The position numbers and the translations under genes were made by a program. Of a stretch of DNA of 64,000 bases, positions 62,849 through 64,000 are shown piece by piece. Source of the stretch: Rhynchopus euleeides (taxonomy: Eukaryota; Euglenozoa; Diplonemea; Diplonemida; Diplonemidae); NCBI GenBank assembly GCA_963210315.1, contig OY723285.1, forward strand, positions 744,001 to 808,000, written 5' to 3'. Each line of letters starts with the position of its first letter. Position 1 is the first letter of the stretch. The notes under the pieces are model-generated. The model worked only from the letters and a program-made list of their open reading frames with translations. It made no database searches and was not told the origin of the DNA.

Positions 62849-63011
62849 CACGGTGGGATACGACACCCGATGTCGGACCCTGTGGGTAACCCATTTTTAG
62901 GTACCCTGGGGTACCTAAATTCGGTACCCAGGGTACCTAAATGCGTTATCGGATTTTCGGCCGATTTGGGTACCGAAAAGGGTTACCCTCTGGTTGTCAT
63001 ACCCCACCGTG
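62849..63011. mobile_element. 163-bp CACGGTGG MITE with GGTACC words
   Basis: CACGGTGGGATACGACA (62849) and TGTCATACCCCACCGTG (63011) are inverses with one or two changes, flanked by CA on both sides (62847-62848, 63012-63013). The inside carries GGTACCC/GGGTACC palindromes. Non-coding and the smallest member of the group. Confidence 0.85.
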
Positions 63012-63059
63012 CACCAAATGTGTCACCACACGGGGGGGGGGGGGGGACGCGGGTGCTAT

Positions 63060-63881
63060 CTACAGGGCAGCCTTGATCTTGTCCAGAAGAGGCGAAGCTG
63101 CCTCCTGGCTCAGCATCTTGGAGTCCTTCGGGCCTGCCATCTGCAACAGGGGGTGTGTTTGTGTGTTTTTTGTGTGCGACCTGTGCCGTCTTGTCGTTGC
63201 TTTGTTTTTATGTGTGTTTTTATGTGTGTGTGTAGTACGCCACTTTGGAGTGACCAAATGCCAAGGCAGGCTCGGTAGATGTATCCAGTGCTGCAGGGGG
63301 GGGGGGGGGGGGGGTGAAGCAGCCCCCAAGCCCCCAACCCCCATAACGGCTCATACCATCACCACCTCGTCCTTCTCAGACCGCGGGATGACGTGGAAGT
63401 GTGTGTGGAACACAACCTGCCCCGCGGCAGCGCCGTTGTTCTGCACGATGTTCACACCCGGTGCGCCGGTCGCCGCCTTCACGGCACGGGCCAGGCGGGG
63501 GAGCTCCTTCAGCACGTTGGCCGCAACGTCCTCAGGCATGTCCATGATGTCGGCGTAGCCCTTCGCCTTGGGGACCAGCAGAGAGTGGCCCTCGGCAACC
63601 GGGAATGCGTCCATGAATGCGAGGGCATGCTCGGTCTCGAAGATCTTGAAGCAGGGCAGCTTGCCGTCGACAATCTTCGCGAAAATGTTGTCCGCGTCGT
63701 ACGCAGGGTTCGCTGCCATTGTTGCGATGTTGCCCCCCTGCGTTTTGGGGCCGCTGCGGTACGTGGGAGAGACACCACCCCTGCCCATCCGTGCAGAGGG
63801 CAGCGGTCCCCAAAAGAACAACGCGGCACAGGCACAGGCGAACAGCAGCAGCGGCACTGCTGCGGAGCCCCGCATGGCCAC
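63060..63881 (-). CDS. HIT-family nucleotide hydrolase/transferase-like protein, two exons
   Basis: Exon 1 63881-63357 (175 codons), intron 63356-63141 (GTATGA..TTGCAG, 216 bp with an 18-base G-rich run), exon 2 63140-63060 ending MAGPKDSKMLSQ..KIKAAL; total 201 residues. Residues 1-56 form a leader with a hydrophobic core (VPLLLFACACAALFFWGPL) and a basic, Gly/Ser-rich stretch, as in secretory or two-part plastid leaders. The HIT domain follows (DNIFAKIVDGKLPCFKIFE, LAFMDAFPVAEGHSLLVPK) with the active-site motif HTHFHVIPR (HxHxH type) and the upstream NNGAAAGQVVFH. It resembles Hint-like phosphoramidase/AMP-lysine hydrolases. An alternative start MAANPAYDADN would give a cytosolic form. Confidence 0.9.
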
Positions 63882-64000
63882 ACAGAAAAAACCCCAGGAG
63901 GGGTTCGGAGACAGCCAAGCAGAACAAAGCTATCCCACAGAGAATTTGACCCCAGCAGGGGTTAGGGGTTGGTGGTGTGGAGTGATGGGTCTATGTAATA
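63882..64000. other. Upstream flank of the HIT gene
   Basis: Presumed 5' leader or promoter; no TATA-like or other motif that I can support. Confidence 0.4.

Overview
The window is eukaryotic nuclear DNA, most likely from a unicellular alga or related protist. Evidence: a gene split by a canonical GT-AG intron (HIT protein, 63.06-63.88 kb) whose N-terminus looks like a secretory or plastid-type leader; long G/C-rich ORFs for EF-hand, ankyrin, WD40 and protein-kinase proteins; no operons or ribosome-binding sites; and extreme loading with DNA transposons. A secondary-plastid lineage (chromerid-like, for example) would fit, but I cannot name the species. No rRNA, tRNA, CRISPR or viral gene was recognised.

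Probable host genes lie in islands. 11.35-13.18 kb (-): two-pass membrane protein. 15.65-20.0 kb (-): a small ankyrin protein followed by two tandemly duplicated ubiquitin-like/WD40 proteins. 42.54-45.01 kb (+): an 823-residue protein with a WD40 ectodomain and a polytopic membrane domain. 54.38-54.85 kb (-): EF-hand protein. 56.97-58.37 kb (-): protein kinase with a DFA instead of a DFG motif. 63.06-63.88 kb (-): HIT protein. They look like independent transcription units.

The rest is mostly mobile DNA with terminal inverted repeats (TIRs), much of it nested or abutting. Three groups can be separated from the sequence. (1) Elements whose ends begin TAGG or TAG plus a G tract, bounded by TA. 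They lie directly against one another in two chains, 20.8-37.0 kb and 45.6-53.65 kb. One carries an intact, probably autonomous transposase gene (about 701-735 aa) with zinc-binding residues, RNase-H-like Asp motifs and a C-terminal SAP motif; diverged pieces of the same transposase occur in four other elements. (2) Elements beginning CACGGTGG and flanked by 2-bp duplications (AG, CA, TG, CA). The large ones carry a two-gene set (ORF A plus ORF B), and each has its own dense array of short palindromes just inside the ends, recalling the subterminal repeats of CACTA-type transposons. (3) Short TA-flanked MITEs, five of which sit inside one palindromic array element (22.80-27.21 kb). A decayed hAT-type transposase lies next to a 200-base assembly gap.

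The 1.3-11.3 kb and 37.0-42.5 kb stretches hold further short-palindrome arrays (AACCGGTT, GGTATACC, CCCATGTGGG types), dispersed repeats and several perfect hairpins, without a convincing host gene.
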